Shown here: positions 11,786 through 24,500 of the stretch, piece by piece
Layout of the letters: the number at the start of each line of letters is the position of its first letter
How positions within the stretch are numbered: the stretch's first letter is position 1
DNA from: Porites lobata
Lineage: Eukaryota; Cnidaria; Anthozoa; Scleractinia; Poritidae
NCBI GenBank assembly: GCA_942486035.1
Contig: CALNXK010000070.1
Coordinates: forward strand, 477,501 to 541,500
DNA length: 64,000 nt
Reading direction: 5' to 3'
The notes under the pieces: model-generated
The model's input: the letters and a program-made list of their open reading frames with translations, nothing else
Databases searched by the model: none
Told to the model about the DNA's origin: nothing
Program-made: the position numbers and the translations under genes

Positions 11786-13740
11786 TTACAAGCGTAAATT
11801 ACACTTGTAGAAGTTTTATTAAATTGACCCCAAAATTCTTTGAGTTCGCTCACCGAAAAAAAAAAATAAAAACATGGCTCTGCAATATTCTCTTGCGTGT
11901 GAATAATTGTCCCGTCGATATATCCCCACAACACAGATTGTTTCGATTTTGCGCGTAGCTTAAAGTATCTTTGAATACCCGTAAAAGGGAACTCTGATGG
12001 AGAGAGGAGGTAAAATGAGCCCACTGCTGTCGGCCTCAGGTTTGTCACTTGAAGTACACTGTAATGTTTATCGACGTAAAATAAGTTCCTTTACCTTTTA
12101 CCTGATCACAAGGGAAGCAACTGTCCTCTTGACGGCTAATTTCGTTGCGCATGTGTCGGACACATTGCAAGTGTTCGGCCTGGGTTTATGATCGTCCTGC
12201 TCAGAGGTGGTAATTAGACAACACCTGTAAATCCTTTGGTCTGTGCAAGGGGGTAATAGACTCCAAATAATATCACCGGCTGTGATTTACGTTTATAAGT
12301 ACATTTGTCACCATTAAGAGAAGAGATAGTGCGACTTCTCTAACGCCACCACTTTGTCAGAACCCTACCAAAGTGATAGTGCTAGAAAAGTCAACGTTTG
12401 ACTCTCTTTAATTTATGGTGGCATATGTACTTTGTCGACGCAGTAGGCAAAACTAAATTGAAAATTTTCCACTCCCCCTGCACCAACAACTTTGAATTGA
12501 GCATTTTCCCCTCCACAAGGAAGGACTTAGTTAATGCAGTGTTATATAAAGAGAGTCTTGCAAAACTAACTTGAACAATTTGATGTAATAATTATAAAAG
12601 TAAATTATAATCATCATAAAAATTATCTCAGAATCCTTTGAGGCCGTTTTTTCTAAAAGCTTTATAACTTTTACAATTTTGTACGTAGAAGAATGGCAAA
12701 CCACAGCAAGGTAACATTTGGCATAAAATGTCTTCCCAAGTCACGTCTGGGGTAATGATCAGTCAACTTTAAGGAGTACATGAAGCAAATCGGCGTGAAC
12801 GTGAGGCTGGAAGTTATCCAGAAAACAGAATTGTTGAGGACAGCAAAGATACTAAGGAAAGTACTGACGTCCGTGTAAGAAGAAGGAAAAGAAAGACCTG
12901 GGACCGGTGGTGACTTGTTGTAATCCGCTCCCAAGGACTATAAATCATGAGGCCGAACATCCTTCCTGTCAGTCTACAAGGAATGGACATAATAATATGT
13001 CTTTATTCATTGATAAAAATACATATCAAAAGTTACAATGGTGGAAAATATTAGAATACTGACCAATAAGCGCTTGCACTTGCAAAAGTAACATATATAA
13101 AGGTAAATTAATCTAGGTTATCTGGTGTCAAACTGAGATTTAACTTTGCATTCTAATTACTATTTAGTTTCGTACCGCAAGGCATATGCGGCACAGATAA
13201 AATTGCCAACAAAAAGTTTGAAAAAAGGTTAAAATCAAGCGCTTTGCTGGCGGTTGTGGTGAAATCTGAGACTCCAGAAGTATAGAAGAGAAAGACAAAT
13301 TATCGACAGATCCTTTGACGGCAATTTTTGGCGAGTTTGGACCATTTTCATGAGCTGGAACGACCGGCTTCAGAGTCCCCAGCCTTCCCATTTCTTTTTA
13401 CTGTTAGTGCAACTCAAAATCTTAAACGTCAATAAAACGCGCGGCTTCCAAATGGCTCTAGAGGCGAAGAGACAGTAAATAACAGAACACAAACACAAGG
13501 TAACTCATTTTTATTTCTATTTTTTGTCGAAAAATGGAATTTAGGACGTATTTTGTTTATTTTCATACATTCTCTTATAAATTCAAAGCCCAACGAACTC
13601 CCACAGAGTTTGGGCTGCCTGTGAATTATACTGTTGAGGTTGGCAGCAAGGTGACATTATTTACTTTTTTCATTCTCAGAATCAGGGAGCGAAAGCTTAT
13701 TCGATGGCTTTTAGAAGTCGAAGTTTTCATGCCACGTATT
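11786..13740. other. No gene seen
   Basis: AT-rich sequence with a few weak inverted repeats (for example around 12330-12400, where gacttctctaacgc is answered by gctagaaaagtc). The open frames on both strands are short and featureless. No splice-bounded exon recognised. Confidence 0.35.
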
Positions 13741-14738
13741 AGGGACCTTAAGATACCCTGGACGCGGCGGTAAAGAGAACGGAGAAGGCCTGGAGCGAGG
13801 ACGCCGCCACCGTCGCGGGAAAAACAAATTAAGATTGAGCAGGTTGGGTTGAGTGCTCGTCTGACGAGAGAGGATGAAGTAATGCTTTCGTGTTTTAATT
13901 CCATAACTCGTGAAGTCTTGCTTGATTGATACCTTAACGATCTTTTATTGGAAGAAAAATTTGTGCTGCCGGCTATGACTCCAGTTTCTCTAAAAAAAAA
14001 AACGAATTTCTTCGAGGGAAACTTGAGGGTATGATCGGAGTTCAGGTTATCAGCTATTTGTTGCCAGACTTTTTCGCTTTCCGTTGTTCTAGATCTTGCT
14101 TTAAAACGATATGGTTCTGTTATGAGAACTTCCCGTACTTAAACGAGATTTTGATCTTCAGACCGCTCCATCGCTGAACTAAAAGTGAACAAATAAAATT
14201 ATAAAAGTTAATAAATGAACCATGGCGTCTTGTTCGAGATCTCAATTTTCTCTGACATGTTCAAGTTTATTACAAGCCTAGATTTTTTGTTTTTCAACAA
14301 TTTTTTTTCGACTTCTTGTCTCTTAAGTTGTCAAATACTATCCTAAAGCGAAATCGTTGTCCCCTTAAAAACATGCAGTTATAGTGTTACATTTGTGTCG
14401 AAAGACTCAGCACTTTCATTCTCAGTTGCCGCCAAAACACTGAAACCAACAGGCTTGATAGCAAAAAAATACGAGGCAATCTTTAGAGAACGCCTCACTA
14501 AAAACACTTAAATGTGTCTCTTGAAGTAAAAGGGATCGAAAATCCTTTACGAAAAGCAATTTCTGCACTGAAAACAAGAAAACCAACTCACCGTTTTACG
14601 AGGCGGCCAAACTTCTAGTTTTAACCGTCGCGACTTCAGGTCGACGCTGTGGCATTATGCTAATTTGTTCCAAGAATTGAACATTTCACTTCCGTTTGGC
14701 GTCCTCCTCGGCCGCGTCCAGAGTATCTTAAGGTCCCT
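13741..14738. mobile_element. Non-autonomous DNA transposon, AGGGACCTTAAG ends
   Basis: The left end agggaccttaagataccctg is matched in reverse complement by the right end, which finishes gtatcttaaggtccct; the match continues into gacgcggc. ATT flanks both sides (13738-13740 and 14739-14741), consistent with a 3-bp target duplication. The 326-bp element at 21567-21892 has near-identical ends and the same ATT flanks, so both belong to one superfamily. No transposase remains. Confidence 0.75.
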
Positions 14739-15445
14739 ATTTAGCAGCTGGAAGTTTCGTGTTTGCATGAGATGCAGCCGAGCCGCAAAGTCTGAAATTA
14801 TTGAAGTCTTCAACCAAAGAACAACCACGTAAAAGAATCAAATAGGCATTTTCTTGAATGACTAAGGCATGTTTAGTTTCCCGGCACTGAAAGCTCAGGG
14901 TATTCATGACTCCTGTCATCAAAGTCGAGGTTTCCACCTTTTGTTTTAAGTTCTTGTTTTCTCTGATAATAAAATAATTATTGAACGGACTAAACTTTTA
15001 TTTCTTGGTTCTAGTTTTAATAATGATAATAATGACGTCTTTATTTTGGTTTCTTTCATAAGTATTGCTATAGATTCTTTTCTTAGTTATCGCTTTCTCC
15101 CAAATTAACTTATGCCAAACTATTAGCATGCCAAAAAACCAGTAAAAACAAATTCGCGCGTCTTGTCAAGCGCTAGCAACCTACAAACCTCAAACATCAT
15201 TTTCAGCGTTGGTGCAACCAGATAACCATGTGGTACAAAAGTTTAACACTAGAAAAATATATCAGCTATCTCGAATAAAGTGATTTTTTTCGCCCCATTT
15301 TTTTTCCCTTTTTGCTTTTCGCTTGGCGCGACGGCAAAGTTATGCTTACGCAATTGGTTTGTACACTAGAACGGAAATTAAAAAGCTGACCAGATGTTAA
15401 ATTTTGTTCTCATGCGCAGTGCGTTTTGCCGCGGTGTTGGCAATG
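14739..15445. other. No gene seen
   Basis: AT-rich unassigned sequence immediately left of the duplication boundary. It is not similar to the VOC gene that occupies the matching side of copy 2. Confidence 0.4.
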
Positions 15446-15486
15446 GCCGATGTATCCTCATGGAGTCGAGGAAATGCCAACTTCAT
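15442..15486 (-). pseudogene. Truncated 5' end of VOC gene
   Basis: On the - strand an ATG at 15486 opens MKLAFPRLHEDTSAI, matching the first codons of the two-domain VOC gene at 53263-54159 (MKLAFPRLHVDASAV). Similarity then stops abruptly and the next codons are unrelated. The upstream sequence is also shared. The segmental duplication therefore broke inside the VOC gene and brought along only its first 14 or so codons and its upstream region. Confidence 0.75.
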
Positions 15487-15687
15487 TACGATTTTGGAGG
15501 TAACAGAAGTTGTTCGAAGTTGTCAAACCGATGAACGCTTCCTTGTTGCACTTCTACTGACCGCTGAGAGACTGGAACCAGCCCTGCTGGGCCACAGGTA
15601 AATCAAGCTCTATGCGTCCGCGTTTCTTCGTTCACGCCACCGTTGTAATTTTGGACGGACTGGGCTAATAAAAGCACTACGCGAACA

Positions 15688-17724
15688 CCGTACGTTTTTC
15701 AGGGTCCTGTGGCTATAAATTCGAGCGGACATCGGCTTAATACAAATGCTTCGTTATTACGGGATAGCTCTCTTTGTCCCTGGACAAAGCCGTTCCGTTT
15801 CAACACCCATAATACGGACACTCGTTCATGCGAACAAAGGTTACTTTGTTCTACTCCAATCAACAGATTCTCAGACCGAAAGAAGTTAAGCTCGATAATA
15901 TGTGACACTATATTCTCAACCGGCCGTGTGCTGTATTAATTTAATCCTTGCCTCTGACGAAGTTATCCTCGAATACCAGCAATTACAGTGCTACGGTAGA
16001 TGGGATAAGATGAAGTGGAGACGTCAATTTCTGACTTTAAAGTAATCAATGAGTTTAATACACAGAGAACTGTTTTTGATTAAGTAATGAGCGCAAACCG
16101 AAGGACAAAGTCTGCGTTGAAACTAGTAATAGCAATTGTAGTGTACATCCGGGAACTTAACTTCCCTAGCGCGGGAACTCTGGAATCATGTAACTTGACG
16201 GAGCCAGCGTGTTTTGTAGTGTGGCGGTGATGAGCTAAATAGTGCTCGTGTTTACTAGACTATATGGCCTCGGTGGCCCGTTAGAAATACCACAGCAATG
16301 TTCTGTTTATTAATATTTCTTTAGTATGATAGTTGTTCACCAAACCAAGTTTTGTTGTTTGCTTCAATAACATGACCACTTAAATTTTTTTTGTAAGGAC
16401 ACTTTCTAACCCCCCACCAACCCCCTTGTAACGTCCGTAATAAGAGGGTTCGACTGCATCTACTTTGTACTTTTTCGAGTTTGCTCCTGAAATTAAACTA
16501 GGGATGTAAATTTGGCTTTGGAAAGGAGTCGCGTAAATACATATATGGTGGGTGTTTCTCTTAAAGTAATGTCTAAAGGATCCCATACAGTCTGCAACAA
16601 TATTCATAGTGATTCACTGTTCCCATTTTCTAGAAGCAAAAGATTGTCGGATATCATGCTTGGATCTGGCATTTGTCTAATACAGTTATGAGAATTGAAG
16701 CTTATATCGAACAGTGACACGAGTGCTTTAAAAAGGTTGAAACCGACGCAAGCAAAGTAAGCGCGGTTCTCAGCCCTTCGGCGATGTAAAGACTTCCAGT
16801 TGAGTCTTCACTAAAAAGTGTCGCTTTCGGAAGCGCGGGGACGATTTGGATTAAGTCGCGCAGCATTACTGTGTAGAACTGGTAGCTAAGGAATAAGTTG
16901 TCTCATAACGCCATGCCCTCAAAAAAGGAAAGAACACTTGAAGAATGAAATAGTAGTGGAGTCTTTCCTATTAAGCCTCGCATTACTGCATGTTGCGAAT
17001 TCTTCAAGTTAACACAACCTGCCAGGTCCGAGTTCAAATCGTATCAGATTCAATTTTTGAAATATATGTTTGAAGAGGATTTATTAACATAAAACAGAAT
17101 GAACAGCATCGAGGGCATTTGGCAAATCATTCACATAGAATATACAATAGCGTGCCAAAGTTGGTACCCCAGTGAGCAAATCCTACAGATACTGTAGCTT
17201 GGTGAGACTGGGTATTTGCCATTCATGTTTGAAACTGAACTGTTTAAATGTTTTCTCGTTCTTTCCATAGATTTGGGTGTGGATAGCCCTTTCTATGATG
17301 TTACAAAAAGCAAGATTCCTGTTTATTATCTTTCTTATGTAAGGGTACAACCTAGAATGAAGGGTACAACTCTTGATAGCATCAGGTCTTCACTTATTAG
17401 CCTGCGCCACAGACGAACCGAGGTTACGCAGGATGTCCCTAATTACGTATACATACAATGAAAACTCAGGAGTCCTGAGCCAAGACCAGAATATCAGAGC
17501 TAAAATTAATTATTGACGCTGCCAGTAGACAGTGATACGTTAGGGAAGGTTTCGGCGACTTTCATACTGACGGGTACAAAAAAGGATTTAAGTGTCCTTA
17601 TCAAGCGGGTTAAAATGTAAGGGCTTTGTCCAGGGTCAATGAAAGCTGTTCGTAATAACGAAGCGGATGTCCGCAGAGCGGGGCTCGAATTTATAGCCAC
17701 AGGACCCTGTAAAACGTACCGAGC
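15688..17724. mobile_element. 2-kb Tigger/pogo-like non-autonomous element
   Basis: The ends are inverted repeats of about 140 bp: gtacgtttttcagggtcctg at the left and its complement at the right (ending caggaccctg...cgtac). Words such as gcggacatccgcttaatac match the phrase in many mariner/Tigger-like elements and in the separate element at 28531-29282. No transposase frame survives. The same element is present at the same position in copy 2 (54604-56964), so it predates the duplication. Confidence 0.65.
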
Positions 17725-18496
17725 TAAAAGCTTGGTCTGTCTGTGGCCATGCACGGTTGGTCCCATTGAGTACGACAACCACGCAGCTAATCATGTTCTA
17801 GTCCATTAAAGTAGGGTGGGATCGTCCCCACTCAACACCTGCTTATCTTTCCATTATTTATTAGAGCATTGTCTACAACAATGGTTTTTTTTTCACCTCA
17901 ATTTAAGAGATATTATAATTTATTTGCGGTTTATTAAGTTCAGTTGTGAAAGGGTTAACTACGCTGTTGTAAAAACATTTGCATAGAAGAAAATAATTAA
18001 AATTTGCTAACTTATCTTTGAATAATAAATCCTATTTTTTTAAAAATTTACCCAGTTTACCTGGCGACAATGGCCCATCCGGCTAGTCCCTAATATTTTG
18101 AAACAGAGTTGTTTTTAATAGATCATTAAAACCTTTCAACTTTAATTCATGTCAAATTCTGTTTACCACGAACGGTGTAAGAATCTATTGTAAAGACGGT
18201 ATTAACGAGAGCACAGTTAACGCAAGAAAAGCTACATCTTCAATAGATCTGGAATTGTCTCTGTTTGTGCATATGTATGTGTTAACTGTGAAATATCAGT
18301 AAAATCTTTCCAACCATTGTTAAATTATGTCATCAACAAAAAGAATAATTTAAGTTTTGACGTTAATGTTAACATGCGACGGGTGGTATGGAACTGTTTA
18401 CCGGTAAAGTATAAATTACTTCCCCGTTGTAGCTTAACCGCACTTAATGCACTCGACTTTTCAGGAGAGTTGCGATCCGCGAACAAGGCAGCGATC

Positions 18497-18575
18497 ATGG
18501 GTGTTGTTCTTCACTACAGTATTTTCTTTATGCTGTACTTGAATTCTTTAAGAATTTGCTTCGGCTGTTTGGATG
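18497..18575 (+). CDS. Gene A exon 1: signal peptide
   Basis: The start MGVVLHYSIFFMLYLNSLRI gives a short basic/polar head and a hydrophobic core, then CFGCLD and the donor G|gtaagt in phase 1. An in-frame ATG 41 codons upstream (18374) stays open in both gene copies, but it would bury the signal sequence and the stretch is less conserved, so I prefer 18497. A cttttcag at about 18458-18465 could be the acceptor of a 5'UTR intron. Confidence 0.7.
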
Positions 18576-21500
18576 GTAAGTTCTTCTCTTCCCGGCTTCT
18601 TGTTTCAGTCATATTTATCGCTATGTTCAAAAATTGAGCGTCATAATAGTGACAAATACATCTATCTCTTGGAAGAAGATAGAAAAAAAATTATAATTAG
18701 CTAGACCGACTTTAAAAATTGGAAACAAGAGTAGCTGCAAAATTTGTATTCTAATATACTGCCCACAATTATGACTTTTCTACGGCTTACGGTTAATTTC
18801 TCTTCTTTACAGTTAACAGACATATGCAAAAAAGTCACTTCACATGCAAAAAGTTCCGCAAAATTAATTTTCGTGGTTGCAAAATTGTTTAAGGCTCGTA
18901 GGACTCCAAGGACTGTACCTTTCCCAAATATAAAGAACCAAACTATTAGCAACGAGGGGAGAAGACGCAAAACGTTCTAAACAAGCGTTGTCGAAACGCT
19001 CTAAATAATAAATTTTGGTTGGAGACCAGCTTTTTTCACTGTTAACCTCTTTTACAACTACCAGCGATTAACCCCATCTTTGTGGGCTCTGTTTGTTTAT
19101 TTAGCCTGTTACGTCTGGTCGCAGGCAAAATGATTGCTCTACAAGAATCTAGCTGTAGAAAAGAAAAAGGAATTTGGCTATTATTAGCCAGAAAAAAAAT
19201 AATAAAAAAGGCCGCTAACAATGTCAGTGTGCGAGGATCTTTTAGTCCCTTGTTATTTCTTTTCGTTTCTTGTCAGTTGAACTTTTCACTTCCCCTCTGC
19301 AGCTCAAGATTCCTTAGTATCTGTTCTTATTATCTTTATTTTTACTTTGGACCCCTACCATATTAACACTATACATTAATACGACCATGTTCACCTCTTT
19401 TAAGTTTGACGAATCTTTTTCTGGCTCGAAAATATCCTGTCATTTCCTTATTCGAAAACCTCGTTCAATATGACCACCTTTATAAGTATCCCCAGGCGTT
19501 ACCTTTTTCAAATTTGTACCTCGTTAATACGAACAACAGGGAAGTCAGACGCAATCAATTTGACAATCTGCATCAATTTTATCTTACTGAAAGTTGTTAC
19601 AATAACATAATTGAGCGTCCGAGTCATATGTGTAAAATCCGACACGGCAGATTGATAGACTGGTGAAATTCTAGTTTGTAACTTATATTTTAGAACGGCT
19701 TAGTATAATATGTGTTGTAACACTTTCTCGGATCATGGTTTTAAAGCCCAACGGTCATCGTATTAACGGGAATTTTATTCTACTCAACTGTCCTTGTTTC
19801 CTTTGTGGTCAAGTTAATATGCTTAAGACGTTCATTGAATGCCTTTTTTCAGAATAAATATTAAACGTTCCTCATGGACGAAAAACCAGCGAAATACAAA
19901 GCTAAAAGTTATTTATTTTTGTCCTCTTTGGGCGTAAGTCAGTGTTAATTGCCATCATAGAAGTTGTCCTTTGAATTCTGAAATTCTTTCGATATCATGC
20001 CATCTACTTCAACCCATGTTTTATTCTATTTAATGCAAGAATTTGCTTATTCATTCAATCATGCAGCTGCTAACAGACTGACTGAATGACATAGCAACTT
20101 TAATAAATGCTGAATAAGAGGAAATAAGGGTAAACACATCCTGCTGCACATAATTAACAAGGAGAAAATTGCTAAAAAAAACAAGAATTCTGTTTGAATC
20201 TTTATAAAGATTCAATTAAAAAACAACAACAACAACAACAACAGCAACAACAAGAGAATTCTGTTTGCCATGTCAACGGGAAATCATTTCCTGAGCAAAC
20301 ACCGGACGATCACAATGTTGGCTCTTTTCATAAAAATTGAAACTTTCCATGGATTTATTATTGCCTTAAGGCAGAGCAGAAGCTGAAACGGTTTTCCCCA
20401 TTTTATGCACCGGATTTACTTTAGCTGTGTCTTCTATTCCAATGCCGAAATGTTGCTGTTTTGTTCAGTTATAAAGTTGCCAGCGGACTCAACGAACAAC
20501 ATTGAAACCTATTTAAAAGTTAAATAACAGGAGAAAAATGTGAGAAAATTATTAAGAAATATAAAATTGATTTTCGATGTTGTCACTGCGGTTAACCCTT
20601 AGATTATAAACTCGTTAACAAGGAGAAAGTTGCTAAGAAACAAAGAATTCTGTTATTTGCGTGACTGGGGAAAAATATTTTCACAATAAACACGACAGTT
20701 TATTAAGACAGGTGGGAATACCATCTTCCTGTTTTCCTGTTTTCAGTCTTTTCATTTGGCTTTTACAAATTTTAAAACGAATTATCGTATATTTTCCTTA
20801 AAAAGGGGGGGTTTCTTACATTAGAGCTCGACCAATTGACAGAAAATAGGCCTAGAGAGCTAACAACTTATATCCATCTCCTTGTTGTCATTATTTCATA
20901 TACTTTCCTATTTTAAGCCAGTTTGAAGAATAAAATCTACTCTCCCAGGAAGATCGTCAGCGATTCCAAAAAACCCAGCAAGTATATAATATACATAGCA
21001 GTTTCATCAAATTTCAGATAAAACATGGCTGAAAGAGCAGGAGTATAACCTAAAATATAAGTTGTTACGTTCCATGAACTTTAATCTTATCTACAAAGGA
21101 CAGTTGCTTTATATTAATCGAAGCTCTTTTTGCCGCCAAAAAAGTTCAGAATTGCTAAATGCATTTTTTTTCCTTTTTTAAATTCAGGTAATTGCCGCGT
21201 TCTGGCGTTTCCGAGTTATTTCCTAATTGCTGACAAATGTTTGGAGAGCCACACGTTCTTAATTGTCCAACATGTCCCGGATATGGGTCTCTGTGAACTG
21301 CTTTGTTACAACGAACCAAACTGCGTCAGCGTTAATTATGAAATACAAACACAGAAACGGTGTGAACTGAATAATTCAACACACCGAGCGCACGATGACG
21401 ACTTTTTAGAGAGGAAAGGCTGCTTATATCATGGAGCAATTGTAAGTATTTTGTCTTGTCTTTTCTTGTCTTTTTTTCTTTTATGATCTGCTTTCATCAT

Positions 21501-24500
21501 CTTCAAGGCGATCATTATCTCATCGTCATAGTCATCATCATCACAAGAGACGTAATCTTCGTCATTAGGGAGCTTAAGCAACTACGACGATGGCGGTGGA
21601 GTGAACGTTTCTTAAAAAGTTAACTCAAGCTGTTTCAAAATTCGTCGCTCTTTTTCCATGCCGCGATTTGTCAAATGTTGGTGAATTTTTCGGGTGTTAA
21701 ATTCTAAAGGACTGTATCTAAGTTGAAAAAAATAGAAACATTTGTCCAGAAACGTGAAATTAGGTAGGTCATGAAACGACACCAACGAAATATACAATTA
21801 ATCTTAATCCACGTGCAAAGTTTTTTTTTCTAAACCTATTTGCTTTTTCGGCGTTTTCGTTGTCTTCGACGTCGTCGTTGTTTAAGCTCCCTATTATCAA
21901 CATCATTTTTGTAATAATTATCATTGTCATCATCGTCATAATCATCCCGTAGTTTATAGTTGACCCTCGATCATGAAGGTTTAACTGGCGTAACTTCTGT
22001 TACAAATCAGACCTGATTTTTGTTCTTTAAAGAGTGCTTGTGATAATCCACGTTGCCATAACAACGGTACCTGTCAGTCTGGATTCACAGAGAAAAAATA
22101 TCGGTGTTTATGTCCTTCTGGTTTCACTGGTGAACACTGTGAGAGTGGTAAGTTATTCTTGAAAGTTTCTTTTAAAACATCTAATTAAATCAAAGGATTT
22201 TAAATCGTAATAAAGATAATTTAAGCCGTTCATGTCGTTTCTCACGGCAGTGTATGAAACGAGCGGTTATTTTAAGATTTTGTTATCCTGTGAGTTTAAA
22301 TTAGCCTTCTTTAAATGTCGCAAACTTTCAAATACTATTTTCCACGAAATTTTTGCATTATGTTTTCTTGTGATCTTGTGTGTGTTTCTTGGTTATTTGA
22401 GTTGCGTGTTAGTGCTTGTTGTTAAGTAGTAGCAGTTGGTAATTGAAAGCTAATCTCAACTATAAAAGAAGATAACCTGACATGGCCTGAGCCTGAGCAA
22501 TACCTCTATGCTCTTTGCTAGGAAGTTCATTTTATTGAGCTCGCGAGGGGGCGGGAAGACTCCAATGAAAAATGCTCGTCTGAAATTAGTATTAAAACCC
22601 CTACAGGACACTAATCAGGGCGTGGCCTTTTGCTCTTAGCTGTAATTGACCCCTTAAGAATACCATGGATCATGAAAGTATGACTACAACAACTAAAGCA
22701 ACTACAGCAACTACAACAACTACAGGAACTACAGCTACTACAACAACTACAGCAACTACAACAACTACAATAACTACACAACTACAGGAACTACACAACT
22801 ACAGGAACTACACAACTACAGCAACTACAACAACTACAATAACTACACAACTACAGCAACTACAACAATTACAGTAACTACAAGAACTACAATAACTACA
22901 CAACTACAGGAACTACAACAACTACAGAAACTACAACAACTACAGGAACTACACAACTACAGCAACTACAACAACTACAATAACTACACAACTACAGCAA
23001 CTACAACAACTACAGAAACTACACAACTACAGGAACTACACAACTACAGCAACTACAACAACTACAATAACTACACAACTACAGCAACTACAACAACTAC
23101 AATAACTACACAACTACAGCAACTACAACAACTACAATAACTACACAACTACAGCAACTTCACAACTACAGCAACTACAATAACTACACAACTACAGGAA
23201 CTACAACAACTACAGCAACTACAACAACTACAACAACTACAACAACTACACAACTAAAACAGCTACAGAAACTACAGCAACTACGGGAACTAAACAACTA
23301 CAGCAACTACAACAACTACAATAACTACACAACTTCAGGAACTACAGCAACTACAACAACTACAATAACTACACAACTACAGCAACTACAAGAACTACAA
23401 TAACTACACAACTACAGGAACTACACAACTGCAGCAACTACAACAACTACAATAACTACACAACTACAGCAACTACAACAGCTACAGAAACTACAGCAAC
23501 TACAACAACTACATAACTACAGGAACTACACAACTACAGCAACTACAACAACTACAATAACTACACAACTACAGCAACTACAACAATTACAGTAACTACA
23601 AGAACTACAATAACTACACATCTACAGGAACTACAACAACTACACAACTACAACTTCGACATGTGGGGCCTTGTATGTCTCAGGACATTATACGTAAGGC
23701 TTACATGAAGTACCGACCTTCATGCCGCCATCTTGATAATTTGAAACCGCGTGCCAAATACCTCGCAGGCGCAAAATGTCGCTGATTTCTGGTAATGATA
23801 GATGAATGCAGAAACAAAATCCATACCTGTGATCTGAATGCGGTTTGTAGCAACACTCAAGGGTCTCACAACTGCACCTGCAAACCTGGATACTCTGGAG
23901 ATGGAAAGAAATGCATTGCAGTTGGTATGCAGCATCCCTATAGAATTATTATGTTTTCTTGTCCCCGTCATTAGATATAGATGAATGCGGAAACAAAACC
24001 CATACCTGTGATGTGAATGCAGTATGTTGCATAACACTCAAGGGTCTCACAACTGCACCTGCAAACCGGGATACTCTTGAGATGGAAAGAATTGCATCGG
24101 TATTCCTATCATCTTCACTGACCTTCTCTGATTATCATTTATAGTCTCCGTCATTAGGGGCGGTCACACCATGGTAAAGGGTATTTCCCACAGTACCAAA
24201 AAGCCGTGGTTAATTTAGCGTGGGTTTCGTTTGCATGTGGTTGCACCTGACTTAACTAACAAAGTAAATTAGCTGCTCTTACAGTTTTATCGTTTGCCTT
24301 TTTAGAATTTGACTTTTCCCTCTCCTCTTACTTTACCCAACTGTGTTATTAGTAAACGTAAGAGAGCATGTGCTGCTCTGGAAGCTATTAAATATAACCG
24401 ATATTTGTAATAGTATTTGTAAATCACGCGGGCTACTCAAATTATTGCAGCTACACTAGTTCTAGTATACATAATGGCAAGCATTAACTTTGCACAACTA

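Larger units (their letters stand above)
15446..22423 (+). repeat. Segmental duplication, copy 1 (gene A side)
   Basis: Aligns by eye along its length with 54119-60262 in the same orientation. It covers the VOC gene start, a 2-kb DNA element, the shared 5' region and the first three exons of gene A. Similarity ends at the right in the intron after EGF-1 (gagttgcgtgttagtgcttg here, gagctgcgtgttagggcttg in copy 2). Size differences are mainly transposon insertions present only in copy 2 and about 1.6 kb at 18799-20415 present only in copy 1. Confidence 0.9.

Noticed and set aside
18497..18637. Gene A exon 1 read as a stand-alone small membrane protein
   Set aside because: A perfect GGTAAGT donor at 18576 with phase-matched PAN exon, repeated in gene B, makes it a signal-peptide exon.
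22665..22877. Thr-rich open frame that could be a mucin-like exon of gene A
   Set aside because: It is only one frame of the (ACTACAACA)n minisatellite, shifts and stops soon, and has no splice sites in phase with the neighbouring exons.
22678..23655. CRISPR-like array
   Set aside because: Repeats are contiguous short units with no unique spacers, and the genome is animal.
23720..24037. 105-codon - strand frame
   Set aside because: Antisense shadow of the gene A EGF exons.
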